Source: Lachnoclostridium sp. UBA2905
GTDB lineage: Bacteria; Bacillota; Clostridia; Lachnospirales; Lachnospiraceae
Direction of reading: 5' to 3'
DNA length: 26,671 bases
NCBI GenBank assembly: GCA_002349525.1
Contig: DEDL01000013.1
Span: 1-26,671, forward strand
The notes under the pieces are model-generated. The model searched no databases, had not been told where the DNA came from, and saw nothing but the letters and a program-made list of their open reading frames with translations. Of this stretch, positions 15,108 through 23,123 are shown one piece after another. The number at the start of each line of letters is the position of its first letter. Positions within the stretch are counted from its first letter, which is position 1. A program made the translations under genes and the position numbers.

Positions 15108-16004
15108 ATGAATAAAGTTATTGAAAAAACAGCAAAAATGATCTTTCTTATATGTGCCATAACCGGTGTTTTGGCAGTTGTATCCATTACCGTATACATG
15201 TTTATAAAAGGTACTCCTGCACTTAAAAATGTTGGAATAGCTGAACTGCTTTTCGGTAATGTGTGGAAACCCACTGCCAATCCTCCTGCATACGGAATAG
15301 CATATATAATACTGTCATCAATAATTGGAACATTTATGGCAGTGCTTATTGGAATACCGGTTGGACTGCTTACTGCAGTGTTCTTGTCAGAGTTAGCAGG
15401 TAAAAAAATTGCGACAATAGTAGGTGGAGCTGTAGAGCTTTTAGCTGCGATTCCATCTGTAATATATGGACTTATCGGAATGATGGTACTTAATCCTTTC
15501 CTGTATAAACTGGAGCTTCTTGTTTTTAAAAATAAACCGGAGCATCAGTTTACAGGAGGAGCAAATCTTTTAGCTGCCATAATAGTTCTGGCAATTATGA
15601 TACTTCCTACAGTAATCAGTATAAGCACCAGTTCATTAAAGCTTGTGCCAGGAAACATTAAAAACGCATCATTTGCCCTGGGAGCCACTAAAATCCAGAC
15701 TATCTTTAAGGTAATTATCCCTGCTGCGAAGTCAGGAATACTTACAGGGGTTGTTCTTGGAATAGGCAGGGCATTAGGTGAGGCAATGGCAATTAATATG
15801 GTTGCCGGTGGTTCGGTTAATGTGCCACTTCCATTTAATTCAGTTAGATTCCTGACAACCCAGCTTGTAAGTGAAATGAGCTATTCATCAGGTGTTCACA
15901 GACAGGTATTATTCACAGTTGGATTAGTGTTGTTCATATTTATTATGATCATTAACTTTATTCTTCTGAAAATGAGAAGAAGGGATGTAATGACAAATGC
16001 TTAA
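15108..16004 (+). CDS. pstC: Phosphate ABC transporter permease PstC
   Basis: One of the two membrane channel subunits. The 298-residue protein has six hydrophobic helices; the permease signature region reads LGATKIQTIFKVIIPAAKSGILTG-like, the EAA loop that docks on PstB, followed by GIGRALGEAMAINMVAGG. The WKPT/P-A-YG loop after the first helix is typical of PstC. I prefer ATG 15108 (MNKVIEK) with AAGGA eight bases upstream over ATG 15099, whose ribosome binding site would overlap its own codon. Its last eight bases overlap pstA. Confidence 0.93.
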   Translation: MNKVIEKTAKMIFLICAITGVLAVVSITVYMFIKGTPALKNVGIAELLFGNVWKPTANPPAYGIAYIILSSIIGTFMAVLIGIPVGLLTAVFLSELAGKKIATIVGGAVELLAAIPSVIYGLIGMMVLNPFLYKLELLVFKNKPEHQFTGGANLLAAIIVLAIMILPTVISISTSSLKLVPGNIKNASFALGATKIQTIFKVIIPAAKSGILTGVVLGIGRALGEAMAINMVAGGSVNVPLPFNSVRFLTTQLVSEMSYSSGVHRQVLFTVGLVLFIFIMIINFILLKMRRRDVMTNA

Positions 16005-16860
16005 AAGTAAAAAAAGAGTTTCAGATATAATTATGTACATTCTTATATATGTTTGCTCATTTTTATCAGTTCTTCTTCTGGCAGGCATAATTATATACGT
16101 ATTTGTAAGAGGTATATCGTCAGTAAACTGGTCATTTCTTACAACAGTAACCTCAAAGCTTAAAGGAACTGTTGGTATTGCAGGTAATATCGTAAATACA
16201 CTGTATATTATCATTATTACCATGCTTATAGCTACACCGGTGGGAGTAGGAACTGCAATTTACCTGAATGAATATGCAAAGGCCGGAAAGCTGGTAACAA
16301 TAATTGAATATGCTACGGAAACATTGGCAGGAATCCCTTCAATCATATTTGGTTTATTTGGAATGGTATTTTTTGGAGAAACATTACATATGGGATATTC
16401 CCTTCTTACAGGTTCTCTCACACTTATACTGATGGTACTTCCACTTATAACAAGAAATACCCAGGAAGCACTTAAAACGGTACCTGATTCCTACAGAAAT
16501 GGCGCAATAGGACTTGGAGCCGGAAAATGGCACATGATAAGAACCATATTAATTCCAAGTTCAATGTCGGGTATAATTACCGGTGTCATATTGGCAGTAG
16601 GAAGAATTGTAGGAGAGTCGGCAGCTTTATTGTTTACAGCAGGAAGTGCGAAGGCATTGCCAAAAACACTTGCAGCACTTTTCCCAAAGCTTTTCCAGTC
16701 CGGTGGAACACTTACAATACAGTTGTATCTTAGTGCAACAAGTGAAGGTGACTTTGGCACAGCATTTGGAATTGCACTTGTATTGTTAGCTATTGTTTTC
16801 CTGATAAATGCCGGAACCAAGATGTTGGCAGGAAAATTTGATGTGAACAGACTTAAATAA
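15997..16860 (+). CDS. pstA: Phosphate ABC transporter permease PstA
   Basis: The second channel subunit, 287 residues with six hydrophobic helices. The family pattern is seen in GTVGIAGNIVNTLYII, ETLAGIPSIIFGLFGMVFF, and the EAA loop NGAIGLGAGKWHMIRTILIP, then VGRIVGESAALLFTAGSA. Its start overlaps the end of pstC by eight bases, so translation is coupled and subunits are made in equal amounts. It pairs with PstC to form the pore powered by PstB. Confidence 0.94.
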   Translation: MLKSKKRVSDIIMYILIYVCSFLSVLLLAGIIIYVFVRGISSVNWSFLTTVTSKLKGTVGIAGNIVNTLYIIIITMLIATPVGVGTAIYLNEYAKAGKLVTIIEYATETLAGIPSIIFGLFGMVFFGETLHMGYSLLTGSLTLILMVLPLITRNTQEALKTVPDSYRNGAIGLGAGKWHMIRTILIPSSMSGIITGVILAVGRIVGESAALLFTAGSAKALPKTLAALFPKLFQSGGTLTIQLYLSATSEGDFGTAFGIALVLLAIVFLINAGTKMLAGKFDVNRLK

Positions 16861-16894
16861 GATGAAAGAATAAGGTGAAAGAGGGGAATAAGTT

Positions 16895-17662
16895 ATGGAA
16901 AATGAAAATAGAGTCAAGATTTCAGTGAAAAATCTGAATCTGTATTATGGTGATAATCATGCACTTAAAGATGTAAGTATGGATATCCATGAAAATGCTA
17001 TAACAGCATTTATTGGACCGTCAGGATGTGGAAAATCCACTTTTCTTAAAACACTTAACAGAATGAATGACATGGTTGATAATGTAAGAATAGAGGGCAA
17101 GGTAAGTCTTGACGGCGAAGATATTTATGGTGGAAATGTAGATACAACAATACTTAGAAAAAGGGTCGGAATGGTTTTTCAGCAGCCTAATCCTTTTCCA
17201 ATGAGCATCTATGACAACATTGCCTATGGTCCAAGGGTTCACGGAATAAAGAATAAGTCACAGTTAGATCAGATAGTAGAGGAAAGTCTTAAAAGTGCTG
17301 CAATATTTGATGAAGTTAAGGACAGACTTAAAAAATCAGCTTTAGGTTTGTCTGGAGGACAGCAGCAGAGAATATGTATTGCAAGATCTCTTGCAGTATC
17401 TCCGGAAATACTTCTGATGGACGAGCCAACCTCAGCCCTTGACCCTATATCAACATCTAAAATTGAAGATCTCATGGAAAAACTCAAAAAGAAATACACT
17501 GTTGTTGTGGTAACACATAATATGCAGCAGGCAGTAAGAGTATCTGATTATACAGCATTTTTCCTTGTTGGAGAGATGGTTGAATACAATAAGACAAAGA
17601 CCATATTTTCTTATCCACAGGATAAACGTACTGAAGATTACATAACAGGTCGTTTCGGCTGA
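16895..17662 (+). CDS. pstB: Phosphate ABC transporter ATP-binding protein
   Basis: The ATPase that drives phosphate import. The 255-residue protein has Walker A GPSGCGKST at 41-49, Q-loop Q96 (VFQQPNPFPMSIYDNIAYG, a PstB hallmark), ABC signature LSGGQQQR at 152-159, Walker B ILLMDEP at 172-178 with catalytic E177, and switch H208. The NRMND stretch after Walker A is also PstB-specific. GAGGGG lies upstream of the ATG. It follows pstA by 34 bases and precedes phoU by 17. Confidence 0.97.
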   Translation: MENENRVKISVKNLNLYYGDNHALKDVSMDIHENAITAFIGPSGCGKSTFLKTLNRMNDMVDNVRIEGKVSLDGEDIYGGNVDTTILRKRVGMVFQQPNPFPMSIYDNIAYGPRVHGIKNKSQLDQIVEESLKSAAIFDEVKDRLKKSALGLSGGQQQRICIARSLAVSPEILLMDEPTSALDPISTSKIEDLMEKLKKKYTVVVVTHNMQQAVRVSDYTAFFLVGEMVEYNKTKTIFSYPQDKRTEDYITGRFG

Positions 17663-17679
17663 TACCAGGGGAGGTCATT

Positions 17680-18318
17680 ATGAGAAATAAATTTGACGAA
17701 CAGTTAAATGAATTGAACAGTGAAATGATAAGAATGTGTGAGCTTATTGAGGAAGCAATTGGCAAAGCAGTAAGCGCACTTGTAAATTATGATGTGGATT
17801 CTGCAAAAAAAATAATGGAAAATGATGTGCTTATTGACAGGGCACAAAAGAAGATTGAAAATATATGTTTTAATCTGCTTATCCAGCAGCAGCCTGTTGC
17901 AAGGGATCTGCGTAATATCACGGCTGCCATGAAAATGGTGACAGATATGGAAAGAATTGGAGACCACGCTGCTGACATATCAGAAATGACTATTTATATG
18001 TCAAATGGCGCAGAAAAACCAGATTTGACTGACATCAGAAAAATGGCCAAGGAAACAGTTGTGATGTTAAACTGGAGCGTTGAGGCTTATGTTGAAAAGG
18101 ATATTGAAAAAGCAAAACAGGTTATAAAGCATGATGATATTGTGGATGATCTGTTTGACACTGTTAAAAAAGATATTATTAAAATGATTCTTTCAGAAAA
18201 TAAGGATGGCGAGCAGGCAACAGACCTGCTTATGGTTGCCAAGTATTTTGAGAGAATTGGAGATCACGCTACTAATATTGCGGAGTGGGTTATGTTTTCA
18301 ATGAAGAGTAGTGAGTGA
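17680..18318 (+). CDS. phoU: Phosphate-signalling regulator PhoU
   Basis: PhoU links the Pst transporter to the phosphate two-component system and damps phosphate uptake when phosphate is plentiful. The 212-residue protein is two tandem three-helix bundles, each with the metal-binding signature ERIGDHA, at 91-97 and 191-197. Length and the QQPVARDLRNI segment are standard. GGGGAGG precedes the ATG. It is the last gene of the operon; no PhoP/PhoR pair is in the window, so the sensor must be encoded elsewhere. Confidence 0.95.
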   Translation: MRNKFDEQLNELNSEMIRMCELIEEAIGKAVSALVNYDVDSAKKIMENDVLIDRAQKKIENICFNLLIQQQPVARDLRNITAAMKMVTDMERIGDHAADISEMTIYMSNGAEKPDLTDIRKMAKETVVMLNWSVEAYVEKDIEKAKQVIKHDDIVDDLFDTVKKDIIKMILSENKDGEQATDLLMVAKYFERIGDHATNIAEWVMFSMKSSE

Positions 18319-18337
18319 TGGGGAGGAAAATAGGGGA

Positions 18338-18469
18338 GGAAAATAGTTTGTGTTCTCCAGGCACGCTTTCGCTGCTTTCGCCTCGTAGCGGTACTAAATT
18401 CGCACGTTGTGCTCATTAAGTGCCGACGGGCTCAAAGCACCTGAGCGAACACAAGCTATTTTCCTTTTT
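18338..18469. repeat. Large palindromic element after phoU
   Basis: The ends are an 18-bp inverted repeat, GGAAAATAGTTTGTGTTC (18338-18355) with GAACACAAGCTATTTTCC (18447-18464), all paired except one G-U. Pairing continues inward through CAGG and GCTTT. The centre folds again: CGGTACT pairs with AGTGCCG around a GCAC-GTT-GTGC hairpin. TTTTT follows the right arm, so on the + strand it could also terminate pst transcripts. Its GC content is higher than its surroundings. It resembles a small mobile or REP/MITE-like element; no coding frame is present. Confidence 0.65.
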
Positions 18470-18473
18470 AAAT

Positions 18474-18551
18474 CTGCGAGAACCGGGAATGATGAGAGAA
18501 GAATTGGTACTAGAAGGTGTGGAAAACCATGTATTAGTACCAATTTCGCAG
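18474..18551. repeat. Second inverted repeat after phoU
   Basis: AATTGGTACTA (18502-18512) pairs with TAGTACCAATT (18535-18545); outside it CTGCGA (18474-18479) pairs with TCGCAG (18546-18551). The right arm is continuous while the left has a 22-base insertion, as if a long perfect hairpin had acquired extra sequence in one arm. Confidence 0.6.
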
Positions 18552-18585
18552 GTGGAATAACAGTATAATATTAGAAAGCAAGTAA

Positions 18586-18629
18586 AGAGGAATGGTTTCG
18601 AATATCAGCGAAACCATTCCTCTTTGTTT
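18586..18629 (+). terminator. Strong terminator closing the pst-phoU region
   Basis: A 15-bp perfect stem (18586-18600 with 18609-18623), an 8-base loop and TTGTTTT. It separates the pst region from the SGNH-flavodoxin gene and shows that gene starts further downstream. Confidence 0.9.
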
Positions 18630-18661
18630 TGGGCGTCTGAAAAACCTGAGTATTTTTTGTC

Positions 18662-18690
18662 TTTCATTAATGAAATTTTTGCGGTATAAT
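18662..18690 (+). promoter_or_regulatory. Promoter of the SGNH-flavodoxin gene
   Basis: A perfect TATAAT at 18685-18690 with a weak TTTCAT at 18662-18667, spacer 17. The predicted start near 18697 leaves ATG 18700, 18724 and 18739 as possible starts. Confidence 0.5.
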
Positions 18691-18738
18691 TTGTTAAAAA
18701 TGTATATAAAAACATACGTTAGGATGTGTTTGAACTCA

Positions 18739-20523
18739 ATGGACTATGTTAAAGGAGTTTTGGAATTGGGATTTAATTTGGGATCTGATTGGATATTTAA
18801 TTTGAACTTTAATTCGAATTTTAATATGAACTTTAGTTTGGTTTTTAATCTGGCCTTTAGGTTTTTAAAATGGGTTTCTGGATTTTTAAAAAGACCGTTA
18901 CTGTTTTTAAATAGGGAATTTAAGTTTTTAAAAAGGGTTTTCAGGTGTTTAAAAAGGAGGTTTTTTGTTTTTACTGTTTGTGTGATATGCATTGTGTGGG
19001 GAAAGTCGGATTATCTGGTTGAAGCAAAGTCGGTTATGTCAGCGAATACATCAGTGGACATGCAAGTGAATACATCAGCGAACATGCCAGCCAATAAGTC
19101 AGGTAATATACCAACAAAGATGTCAAAGCACATACCAGAGCAGGCGATGTGTTTTTCGACAGGCAATAATAGCTTTTCGACAGGCAATAATAGCCTTTCG
19201 ACAGGTAATAGTAGCCTTTTGTCAGGCAATAGTAGCCTTTTGTCAGGTAATAGTAGCCTTTCGTCAGGCAATAATAATCTTTCAGTAAAGCGAACAGGTT
19301 TTATTTTTACGGGGGATTCGCGTATCAGAAGGCTTAATCTTACCGTTGATCTTAAGAGCAAGAAGGATACTTTTGTGGTATGTAAGAGCGGTATGGGTTA
19401 TAACTGGTTTGTCTCCCAGGGACTGCCTCAGATCAATAATATTATGAAGTCTAAGAAGTCAATTGATAAATGGGTTATTGTATCTGGCTGGGGCGTGAAT
19501 GATCTGTGGAACCGCAACACGTATATTAATCGCTACAAATCTCTTTTGAAAAATGAGTGGAAAGGCGTTGATCTTTATCTCATGTCTGTTAATCCGGTAG
19601 ATGGTGCCATGCTTTCAAAATATGGTGGAATCAGCTCATTTAATTCTGGAATCAGGTATTATGTGGATAATTCATCAGCAGGAATTAAGTATATTGATAC
19701 ATCAAGGGTTATGAAAAGTAAGGGATTTGGAACTGTTGATGGTCTTCATTATACTGAATCAACGAACAGACTTATATATAATACGGTTCGAGGTGTGCTT
19801 AACCGTGATTATGCCTGTCTGAGTGAATCAGCTATTACTATGAATAAGGAGGCTGTAAGAGACATTTCCTTATGTAATAGTGGTTCTTCAAAGTGGAGCT
19901 TTTTTGTTGGTAATAAAAATATTATAAGTGCAAAAAAGCTTGGCAAGAATTCATTTACACTAAGAATACGGGGACTTTGTCAGGGCAAAACTTATATTAA
20001 GGTGAAGATTCAGGGCAAAACCATAAAGTGTCCGGTAAAGGTCACCGATAAAAAGATTTTAGTGGCATATTATTCGTATTCTGGTGAAACGGAGTACATG
20101 GCGGAGTATATAAAGGAACTTACCGGTGGCGATATATATGAGATAGAGGCTGACAAAATATATCCCTATAAAGACGAGGAAGTTATTGCTGAAGCAAGGC
20201 GTGAGTACGAAGAAAATGAATATGTAGGTTTATATAATGCACCACCTGACCTGGGACAATACGATATGGTTTACCTGGGATTTCCAGTATGGAATGGAAG
20301 ACTGCCACAAGTGGTAAAGACATTTGTAAACGAAGCAGGAATTAATGGAAAAAATATAAAACCATTTACAGCTTGTAACAAAGATGGTTTGGGAGAAAGT
20401 GTTAATGAACTGTACGCCTTATGTCCAGACGGAATTATAGAAAATGGAATTGAAGTGAACAAGGATTATATCCCTGGGAAAAAATGCAAATCTACAATCA
20501 AAACATCACTATTGCAAAATTAA
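18739..20523 (+). CDS. Fusion of SGNH hydrolase, Ig-like domain and flavodoxin, membrane-anchored or secreted
   Basis: Counted from ATG 18739 the protein has 594 residues. Residues 1-74 are low-complexity Phe/Asn/Leu and FLKR repeats. One hydrophobic segment follows (75-87) after KRR, a signal or anchor. A Ser/Thr/Asn-rich linker holds six 7-residue repeats (FSTGNNS type, 139-180). The SGNH/GDSL hydrolase domain (about 185-355) has S194 in TGDSR, the GVNDLW block, and D334/H337 in DGLHYTE, so the full triad is present. An Ig-like beta domain (about 360-437) follows. Residues 439-585 are a flavodoxin: KKILVAYYSYSGETEY with the FMN-phosphate loop, YDMVYLGFPVWNGRLP, and KDGLGESVNELYALCP. SGNH enzymes often act on acyl groups of wall polymers; flavodoxins carry electrons and are normally cytoplasmic. 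The start is uncertain (ATG 18700, 18724 or TTG 18766 are alternatives). The fusion could be functional or an accident of deletion. Confidence 0.8.
   Translation: MDYVKGVLELGFNLGSDWIFNLNFNSNFNMNFSLVFNLAFRFLKWVSGFLKRPLLFLNREFKFLKRVFRCLKRRFFVFTVCVICIVWGKSDYLVEAKSVMSANTSVDMQVNTSANMPANKSGNIPTKMSKHIPEQAMCFSTGNNSFSTGNNSLSTGNSSLLSGNSSLLSGNSSLSSGNNNLSVKRTGFIFTGDSRIRRLNLTVDLKSKKDTFVVCKSGMGYNWFVSQGLPQINNIMKSKKSIDKWVIVSGWGVNDLWNRNTYINRYKSLLKNEWKGVDLYLMSVNPVDGAMLSKYGGISSFNSGIRYYVDNSSAGIKYIDTSRVMKSKGFGTVDGLHYTESTNRLIYNTVRGVLNRDYACLSESAITMNKEAVRDISLCNSGSSKWSFFVGNKNIISAKKLGKNSFTLRIRGLCQGKTYIKVKIQGKTIKCPVKVTDKKILVAYYSYSGETEYMAEYIKELTGGDIYEIEADKIYPYKDEEVIAEARREYEENEYVGLYNAPPDLGQYDMVYLGFPVWNGRLPQVVKTFVNEAGINGKNIKPFTACNKDGLGESVNELYALCPDGIIENGIEVNKDYIPGKKCKSTIKTSLLQN
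19153..19278 (+). repeat. Six 21-bp in-frame repeats
   Basis: Units of 21 bases encoding (F/L)(S/L)(S/T)GN(N/S)S. Copies drift stepwise from TCGACAGGC to TTGTCAGGC to TCGTCAGGC, as expected from repeated slippage. They form a flexible linker between the membrane segment and the hydrolase. Confidence 0.9.
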
Positions 20524-20525
20524 AA

Positions 20526-20763
20526 CTGCAAGGTATTGCCCGCACAAAATACGCGAATGTTATATTGTGAGACTAAATCTGCAAGGTATTGCCTGCACAA
20601 AATACGCGAATGTTATATTGTGAGGTTAAATCTGCAAGGTATTGCCTGTACAAAATACGCGAATGTTATATTGTGAGATTAAATCTGCAAGGTATTGTCT
20701 GCACAAAATACGCGAATGTTATATTGTGAGATTAAATCTGCAAGGTATTGCCTGCACAAAATA
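20526..20763. repeat. 53-bp tandem repeat array, four full copies plus a partial
   Basis: Copies begin at 20526, 20579, 20632, 20685 and 20738; the fifth breaks off after about 26 bases. Copies differ at only a few positions. Each holds a small hairpin (TGCAAGG-TATTG-CCTGCA) and a TTGCCT...TTATAT pair 18 bases apart that looks like a weak promoter. The array fills the gap between the SGNH-flavodoxin stop and the reductase gene. There are no unique spacers. Confidence 0.95.
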
Positions 20764-20789
20764 ATTTGAATACGAGGAGAGAATTAACT

Positions 20790-21638
20790 ATGAAAAAAAT
20801 ATGGATTACAGGCTCAAGAGGAAGAACAGGACAGGCACTTATGTCACTTCTTGATGTAGTGGAATATGAAATATTTGATACAGACAAGGATGAAGTAGAT
20901 ATAACTGATGAAAATCAGGTGTATTCATTTATCAAAATGAACAGACCGGACGTTATCATAAATTGTTCTGGATTTCATGAGAAAACAGGCTCACTCAAAG
21001 AAAACGTTGATCATTCATATGATGTTAATGCTGTCGGAGCAAGAAATCTTGCACAGGCAGCAGAACATATAAACGCAAAGCTGATTCAGCTGTCAACAGA
21101 TGATATTTTTTCGGAAAAATCAGAGACTCCATATAATGAGTTTGATTTTCCAAAGCCTGAGGGAATATATGCCAAGTCAAAGTACGCAGGTGAGCGTCTT
21201 GTAAGGGAGCTTATGAACAGATATGTTATTATAAGAAGCTCCTGGGTTTATGGAATTGGAACAGATTTCGTGGATGAGGTCATTGAGGCGGCCAATGATG
21301 AGAATGTGGACACACTTGTCCTTGATGACAATGCCTATGCTGTACCTACATCTGCTGAGGAACTTGCGAAGATAATTAAGATTTTCATAGACGGAGAGCA
21401 TTATGGAATTTATCATGCTGTATGCTCTGGCGGATCATGTTCAAGGCTTGAATTTGCAAATACAGTGCTTGAATACACAGGCCTTGAAAATAAACTCAAG
21501 GTTGTTCTCAAAGAAGGTGCTAAGGACAAATATTCAGTCCTTGATAATATGATGCTTAGAATTACAGGGCTTCCTATTCCGGCTGACTGGAGAGTAACCC
21601 TTAAAAAATATATTGAAGAAACCGGAGAAAACCAGTAA
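20790..21638 (+). CDS. RmlD-like NAD(P)-dependent sugar-nucleotide reductase
   Basis: A 282-residue extended short-chain dehydrogenase of the dTDP-4-dehydrorhamnose reductase (RmlD) type. It shows the nucleotide motif GSRGRTG at 8-14, INCSGFHE at 57-63, STDDIF at 102-107 and the catalytic Y127-K131 pair (YAKSK). True RmlD makes dTDP-rhamnose, but no other rml gene is here, so the substrate is not fixed; related enzymes act in other nucleotide-sugar or methionine adenosyltransferase contexts. ATG 20790 has GAGGAGAG upstream; a longer frame would start inside the 53-bp repeat and lacks a ribosome binding site. The stop overlaps the start of the symporter gene by one base. Confidence 0.8.
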   Translation: MKKIWITGSRGRTGQALMSLLDVVEYEIFDTDKDEVDITDENQVYSFIKMNRPDVIINCSGFHEKTGSLKENVDHSYDVNAVGARNLAQAAEHINAKLIQLSTDDIFSEKSETPYNEFDFPKPEGIYAKSKYAGERLVRELMNRYVIIRSSWVYGIGTDFVDEVIEAANDENVDTLVLDDNAYAVPTSAEELAKIIKIFIDGEHYGIYHAVCSGGSCSRLEFANTVLEYTGLENKLKVVLKEGAKDKYSVLDNMMLRITGLPIPADWRVTLKKYIEETGENQ

Positions 21639-22951
21639 TGGCAGATGAAAAAATAAAGGATATTAAAAATGATAAGAGTGAAACAAAAAAAGAAAAGAAG
21701 AAAATGGGTCTATCCACCAAGATATTTATTGCGCTTATTACAGGTGCTATAGCGGGAGTGCTTATACATTATTTTATGCCGTCAGGTTATTTCAGGAATA
21801 CAGTACTTGTTAATGGGATATTGTATGTTCTTGGTAATGGCTTCATAAGACTTATGCAGATGCTGGTTGTACCTCTTGTATTTTGTTCACTTGTATGTGG
21901 AAGTATGGCAATTGGTGATACAAAGACATTGGGTAAGGTTGGAGTTAAGACAATCATATTTTATCTTGTAACAACAGCACTTGCCATATGCCTTGCTCTT
22001 GGTGTGGCATCTATTATCAGTCCTGGAATCGGAATGGATGTTTCCAATGTTGAAACCTCACCGGTACCTGATGCAGAGAAGGTTTCAATGGTTGATACAC
22101 TTCTTAATATAATACCGGTCAATATTTTTAATTCACTTTCAAATGGGGATATGCTTCCTATAATTGTATTTGCATTGTTTACAGGTGTACTTCTTGCAAA
22201 GCTTGGCAACAACACATCAACCGTTGCCAATTTCTTCAGCCAGTGGAATGACATCATGATGGAAATGACTATGTCAATCATGAAGGTTGCTCCAATCGGA
22301 GTTTTCTGTCTTATTGCAAAGACATTTTCACTTATTGGATTTGATGCATTTTTGCCTATGCTCAAATACATGCTTTGCGTAATGCTGGCACTGGCACTTC
22401 AGTGTTTTGGAGTATATCAGATACTTTTATTTATATTTACAAGGTTAAATCCTATAAGATTTATCAAAAAGTTTTTCCCAGTAATGATGTTTGCATTTTC
22501 AACATCAACCTCTAATGCAACAATACCTATGTCAATAGAAACACTTCATAAGAAGATGGGTGTATCAAAGCAGATATCATCATTTACCATTCCATTGGGT
22601 GCAACTATTAACATGGATGGTACATCAATCATGCAGGGAGTTGCGGTTATTTTTATTGCTCAGGCATATAATATTCCGCTTAGTGCATCAGCAATATGTA
22701 CAGTTATTGCTACAGCAACTATTGCTTCAATTGGAACAGCTGGAGTTCCAAGTGTAGGACTTGTAACATTGTCAATGGTTCTTACCTCAGTAGGTCTTCC
22801 AACAGAGGGAATTGCTCTTATAATGGGTATTGACAGAATTCTTGATATGTTAAGAACTGCAGTTAATATTACAGGAGATGCTGTATGCACAACTATCGTT
22901 TCAAAGCAGCAGGGTGCCCTGAATAAGGAAGTATTTGACCGCAATGAATAG
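21638..22951 (+). CDS. Dicarboxylate/amino acid:cation symporter (DAACS/SDF family)
   Basis: A sodium- or proton-driven importer of glutamate, aspartate or C4-dicarboxylates. The 437-residue protein begins with a charged Lys-rich tail of about 25 residues, then eight membrane helices and two re-entrant hairpins. The hallmarks are the serine-rich tip STSTSNATIP at 288-297, NMDGT at 325-329, GTAGVPSVGLV in the second hairpin, and MGIDRILDMLRTAVNITGDA in the last helix with the substrate-binding Asp and Asn. TAATG overlap with the reductase stop means translational coupling. The exact substrate cannot be fixed from sequence alone. Confidence 0.92.
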   Translation: MADEKIKDIKNDKSETKKEKKKMGLSTKIFIALITGAIAGVLIHYFMPSGYFRNTVLVNGILYVLGNGFIRLMQMLVVPLVFCSLVCGSMAIGDTKTLGKVGVKTIIFYLVTTALAICLALGVASIISPGIGMDVSNVETSPVPDAEKVSMVDTLLNIIPVNIFNSLSNGDMLPIIVFALFTGVLLAKLGNNTSTVANFFSQWNDIMMEMTMSIMKVAPIGVFCLIAKTFSLIGFDAFLPMLKYMLCVMLALALQCFGVYQILLFIFTRLNPIRFIKKFFPVMMFAFSTSTSNATIPMSIETLHKKMGVSKQISSFTIPLGATINMDGTSIMQGVAVIFIAQAYNIPLSASAICTVIATATIASIGTAGVPSVGLVTLSMVLTSVGLPTEGIALIMGIDRILDMLRTAVNITGDAVCTTIVSKQQGALNKEVFDRNE

Positions 22952-23043
22952 AAATTGCAAAAAGAAGCTGAGATGAAATTGCGAAAAGAATCTGAATAGA
23001 TATTTTTAAAAGGCTCTCAATAGAAACAATGAAAGGAATCTGT

Positions 23044-23072
23044 TTGACATGAAAAAATATTATTGTTACAAT
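23044..23072 (+). promoter_or_regulatory. Promoter of the MATE gene
   Basis: TTGACA (23044-23049), 17-base spacer, TACAAT (23067-23072). Before it, two 24-base-spaced near copies of GAAATTGCAAAAAGAAGCTG lie at 22951 and 22975. No terminator is seen after the symporter gene. Confidence 0.8.
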
Positions 23073-23123
23073 ATATATTTGCGACAATCCATTTGTTATA
23101 TTTAAGTTGAAGGGAGAACAATA

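Noticed and set aside
18592..18738. Longer N-terminus for the SGNH-flavodoxin protein starting at 18592
   Set aside because: That ATG is inside the stem of a strong terminator and upstream of the TATAAT promoter element.
20526..20763. CRISPR array
   Set aside because: Units are near-identical over the full 53 bases; there are no variable spacers and no cas genes nearby.
20748..20789. Longer N-terminus for the RmlD-like reductase
   Set aside because: It starts in the last 53-bp repeat with no ribosome binding site; ATG 20790 has GAGGAGAG and starts at the conserved Rossmann strand.
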